DNA from: Candidatus Saccharimonadota bacterium
Lineage (GTDB): Bacteria > Patescibacteriota > Saccharimonadia > Saccharimonadales > Saccharimonadaceae
Length of the DNA: 33,601 nt
Assembly (NCBI GenBank): GCA_017431945.1
Contig: JAFRJZ010000024.1
Span: forward strand, 1-33,601
Reading direction: 5' to 3'
In this document: in pieces, positions 31,807 to 33,601 of the stretch
Numbering within the stretch: the first letter of the stretch is position 1
Layout of the letters: every line of letters starts with the position of its first letter
Program-made: the position numbers and the translations under genes
The notes under the pieces: model-generated
The model's database searches: none
Told to the model about the DNA's origin: nothing
What the model saw: only the letters and a program-made list of their open reading frames with translations

Positions 31807-31835
31807 ATTGTAGCAAATTAGCACTCACTTGTCAA
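31807..31835 (-). promoter_or_regulatory. dnaK promoter (TTGACA-17-TACAAT)
   Basis: Minus strand: -35 TTGACA is the complement of 31830-31835, spacer 17 nt, -10 TACAAT the complement of 31807-31812. The -35 box is inside CIRCE operator 1, so HrcA binding would block RNA polymerase. Confidence 0.88.
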
Positions 31836-31844
31836 GAGTGCTAA
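31818..31844 (-). promoter_or_regulatory. CIRCE HrcA operator 1, upstream of dnaK
   Basis: Perfect TTAGCACTC-N9-GAGTGCTAA. The inverted repeat covers the -35 box of dnaK. It lies 67 nt from the dnaK ATG. Confidence 0.95.
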
Positions 31845-31888
31845 TACCCCTGTTATAACAAAAAACTCTCAAAAATCTCAAAAAGCTC

Positions 31889-31918
31889 TTGCCAACCTTA
31901 CCACAAGCATGATAAAAT
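31889..31918 (+). promoter_or_regulatory. Promoter of the FISUMP target gene 2
   Basis: -35 TTGCCA at 31889-31894, 18-nt spacer, TAAAAT at 31913-31918 preceded by TG. Ribosome binding site GAAAGG at 31935-31940, ATG at 31946. Confidence 0.65.
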
Positions 31919-31945
31919 AGATTTAGAATTAAAAGAAAGGTCACA

Positions 31946-33370
31946 ATGCAGATAAACAGAACCAAAAAAGTTCATGGGGGTTTGATTTCGCTCACCGCTC
32001 TTACTATTCTCGCGGTGTTTTTCATTGCATTTAGTACTCTCAGCATCGGCAAGGTCAACGCCGAATCAGGTAACAGTGAAGCCTCTCTAGATATAGCTGA
32101 TGTTATAGATATTTCTGCTCCTAGCACTACCACTCTCAACTGTACTCCTGGCTCTACCAGTGCCTCTGCTCAGTTATGTACTAGTAGTGCTAATGTTAGT
32201 GTTACTACTAATAACCTTACTGGCTATACTTTATATATGAATGCCACTTCTGGCTCTTCTAATGCTCTTACTAATTCTGCCGTATCTCCTAGTGCTACTA
32301 TTCCCACCCTTACTCAAGCTTACAGCTCTGCTAACTTCCCAGCAAACTATTGGGGCTATACAGGTGGCACTGACAAATCATCTGTATCTGGTGGCTATAA
32401 CTGTGCTAGTAACTATTGTCCTATCCTAGCTTATCAGTCTGCTGAATCCAACTATGCACCAAATCATGTTATTAGAGAAACTTCCGCTCCTGCTACTACT
32501 TCAACTACTAGTATTACTTTTGGTGGTAAAGTGGATATCACTAAACCTTCTGGTACTTATACTACTTCTGTGACCTTTACGGCGGTGGCGAATGCTATAC
32601 CAGCCCCACCTATCACTAATGGTATGAATATGCAAGATATTACTTCAGACAACTGTCTATCTACCCCAACTGATGTTACTTACACCGTAGTAGACACTCG
32701 CGGTGGTGGTACTAACTACACCGTCGCCAAACTCCAAGACGGTAACTGCTGGATGACTCAAAACCTTGCTCTTGGTGACTCTACTGCCATGAACCTCACC
32801 CAAGCTGATTCTAACGTTAGCTCCAGTGGCTTCACTCTCCCAGCTAGCAAAGATGAATGGTCTTATTCTTATGATAATCCGGAATTCTTCGATTATGCTA
32901 GTAAATACCCCTCTCAGCAAGCTGCTAATAAATATGGCAACTACTACAACTGGTCTGCTGCTACTGCTGGCACCAACCCATCCTCTGGTGACTCGCAATA
33001 TGACATCTGCCCTAAGAATTGGCGCCTCCCCTCTGCCTCCACCAGTGCGACCAACAGCGAATTCTACACTATGCTTAATCACTATATCTCTGGCGCTACT
33101 TGGAAAAATACTTATTGGAATGGTAATGTCATCAACACCCAATTTACTAACCCTCCTATTTCTCTCGTGTTCTCGGGCTTCTACCTTGACGACATGGTTA
33201 CTAATGACAACAACGAATACTGGTGGTCATCTACTGTCTACAATAGCAACGATGCCTACGACTTGGCAGTTGAAGATTTGGAAGAGGATGGCGATAGCTA
33301 CGTGAACCCGCGCTACTACGACGATAAGAGCATCGGCAACTCTATTAGGTGCCTTATTCCTGGTGTGTAG
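31946..33370 (+). CDS. DGR target protein 2, secreted FISUMP-domain surface protein
   Basis: 474 residues. Basic N-terminus and hydrophobic signal (about 14-36), with probable cleavage after KVNA. The mature N-terminal half is Ser/Thr/Asn-rich with TTNNLTGYTLYMNATSG-type strands, a repeat-like surface beta domain (about 45-215). The FISUMP domain starts near residue 225 (NGMNMQDITSDNCLS) and carries GNCWMTQNLALG, YGNYYNWSAATAG and CPKNWRLPS. It ends in the diversified C-terminus FSGFYLDDM ... WWSST ... SIRCLIPGV (from about 405). The VR lies in the same protein position as VR1. It would be displayed at the cell surface as the variable ligand-binding face. It has its own promoter. The ligand is unknown. 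Confidence 0.94.
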   Translation: MQINRTKKVHGGLISLTALTILAVFFIAFSTLSIGKVNAESGNSEASLDIADVIDISAPSTTTLNCTPGSTSASAQLCTSSANVSVTTNNLTGYTLYMNATSGSSNALTNSAVSPSATIPTLTQAYSSANFPANYWGYTGGTDKSSVSGGYNCASNYCPILAYQSAESNYAPNHVIRETSAPATTSTTSITFGGKVDITKPSGTYTTSVTFTAVANAIPAPPITNGMNMQDITSDNCLSTPTDVTYTVVDTRGGGTNYTVAKLQDGNCWMTQNLALGDSTAMNLTQADSNVSSSGFTLPASKDEWSYSYDNPEFFDYASKYPSQQAANKYGNYYNWSAATAGTNPSSGDSQYDICPKNWRLPSASTSATNSEFYTMLNHYISGATWKNTYWNGNVINTQFTNPPISLVFSGFYLDDMVTNDNNEYWWSSTVYNSNDAYDLAVEDLEEDGDSYVNPRYYDDKSIGNSIRCLIPGV

Positions 33371-33420
33371 TAGTGGGGTTTGCCTTCTCCCCATTCCTCC
33401 CGCCCTCAATCCCTCAGGAG
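33159..33420 (+). repeat. DGR variable repeat VR2 (remote)
   Basis: The last 87 nt (33334-33420) are identical to TR 2782-2868, including 50 nt after the stop codon. From about 33297 to 33333, all differences from TR lie at TR adenines (TR 2747, 2762, 2765, 2768, 2771, 2778 and 2781). Further 5', differences also fall on non-A bases (for example TR G2744, where VR2 has A), and VR2 is 15 nt longer, in frame. So the 3' part looks templated by this TR, and the 5' part is older or derived from another template. Confidence 0.9.
33373..33394 (+). other. Hairpin after the VR2 stop codon
   Basis: TGGGG pairs with CCCCA around a 10-nt loop, the same element as at 321-342 and after TR. It may mark the homing site. 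The 100 nt that follow, to about 33496, hold nothing I recognise. Confidence 0.5.
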
Positions 33421-33500
33421 TAGAAAAGTCACTCAAAACCCCCATTATTCGCCCTTTCTCATTCAAGCCACTCACAAAAGTTGCCTTCATATCCAACCTG

Positions 33501-33569
33501 TGTTATAATAGAAAGGTATTCGGGAATACCCGCTATCCCCCCTTCCGCAAGGTCGGGGGCACATTTTTT
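33501..33569 (+). promoter_or_regulatory. Promoter and short leader with two hairpins and a T-run at the window end
   Basis: TG-T-TATAAT at 33501-33509. Then a hairpin GGTATT 33515-33520 with AATACC 33525-33530, a second GC-rich hairpin around CCTT-CCGC-AAGG (33537-33559), and T-run 33564-33569. This could be a transcription attenuator for a gene beyond the window, or a small RNA of about 55-60 nt. Confidence 0.45.
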
Positions 33570-33601
33570 ATTTATATAGGCCAAGAAAGGCTTTTTTGAC
33601 A

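Noticed and set aside
33363-33599. Short frame from the VR2 3' end to the window end
   Set aside because: It starts inside the target gene and runs across the hairpins and promoter without a ribosome binding site.

Overview
This window looks like a chromosomal segment of a Candidate Phyla Radiation (Patescibacteria) bacterium, most likely Candidatus Saccharibacteria (TM7). This is inferred from gene content: FISUMP-type surface proteins, a minor-pilin operon, compact genes that often overlap by 1 to 31 nt, and many small membrane or exported proteins of unknown function. TGA is used as a stop codon (for example by the VTT protein and the first ABC exporter subunit), which argues against the UGA-glycine lineages Gracilibacteria and Absconditabacteria.

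The main feature is a diversity-generating retroelement (DGR). On the left are the 3' end of a FISUMP target gene carrying variable repeat VR1 (+ strand), then a minus-strand two-gene operon (accessory protein, then a DGR-type reverse transcriptase with YVDD and GLPIGNYSSQ motifs). Divergently transcribed from these are a structured leader and the template repeat TR (+ strand). VR1 differs from TR at 26 positions by hand alignment, and every one is an adenine in TR. A second FISUMP target gene with its own VR2 closes the right end of the window, about 30.5 kb from TR. Only its 3' third looks recently copied from this TR.

Between the two targets lies mostly core-gene territory: ribonuclease Y, a VTT membrane protein, a small conserved-looking protein, FtsH, MurJ, UppP, a heterodimeric ABC exporter, a PD-(D/E)XK / CdiA-C-tRNase-like protein, a polar amino-acid ABC importer, an FtsB/DivIC-like protein, a six-gene type IV minor-pilin/surface-protein operon, an FAD/NAD-dependent oxidoreductase, a polytopic membrane protein, a lamin-tail-domain surface protein and DnaK under dual CIRCE control. 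There are five tRNAs, all with encoded CCA: Pro-TGG, Pro-CGG, Pro-GGG, an Ile2-like CAT tRNA, and initiator fMet.

Regulatory patterns are unusually readable. Extended -10 promoters (TGnTATAAT) recur, and at least seven genes have the -10 box only 6-7 nt upstream of the start codon with no Shine-Dalgarno sequence, which predicts leaderless mRNAs. Structured non-coding DNA includes a 122-bp nested palindrome between ftsH and murJ, three hairpins with compensatory stem changes before the ABC exporter, and a partial duplication of a tRNA-Pro 3' end. Apart from the DGR leader and TR (about 2376-2868), no stretch over about 300 nt lacks a gene.
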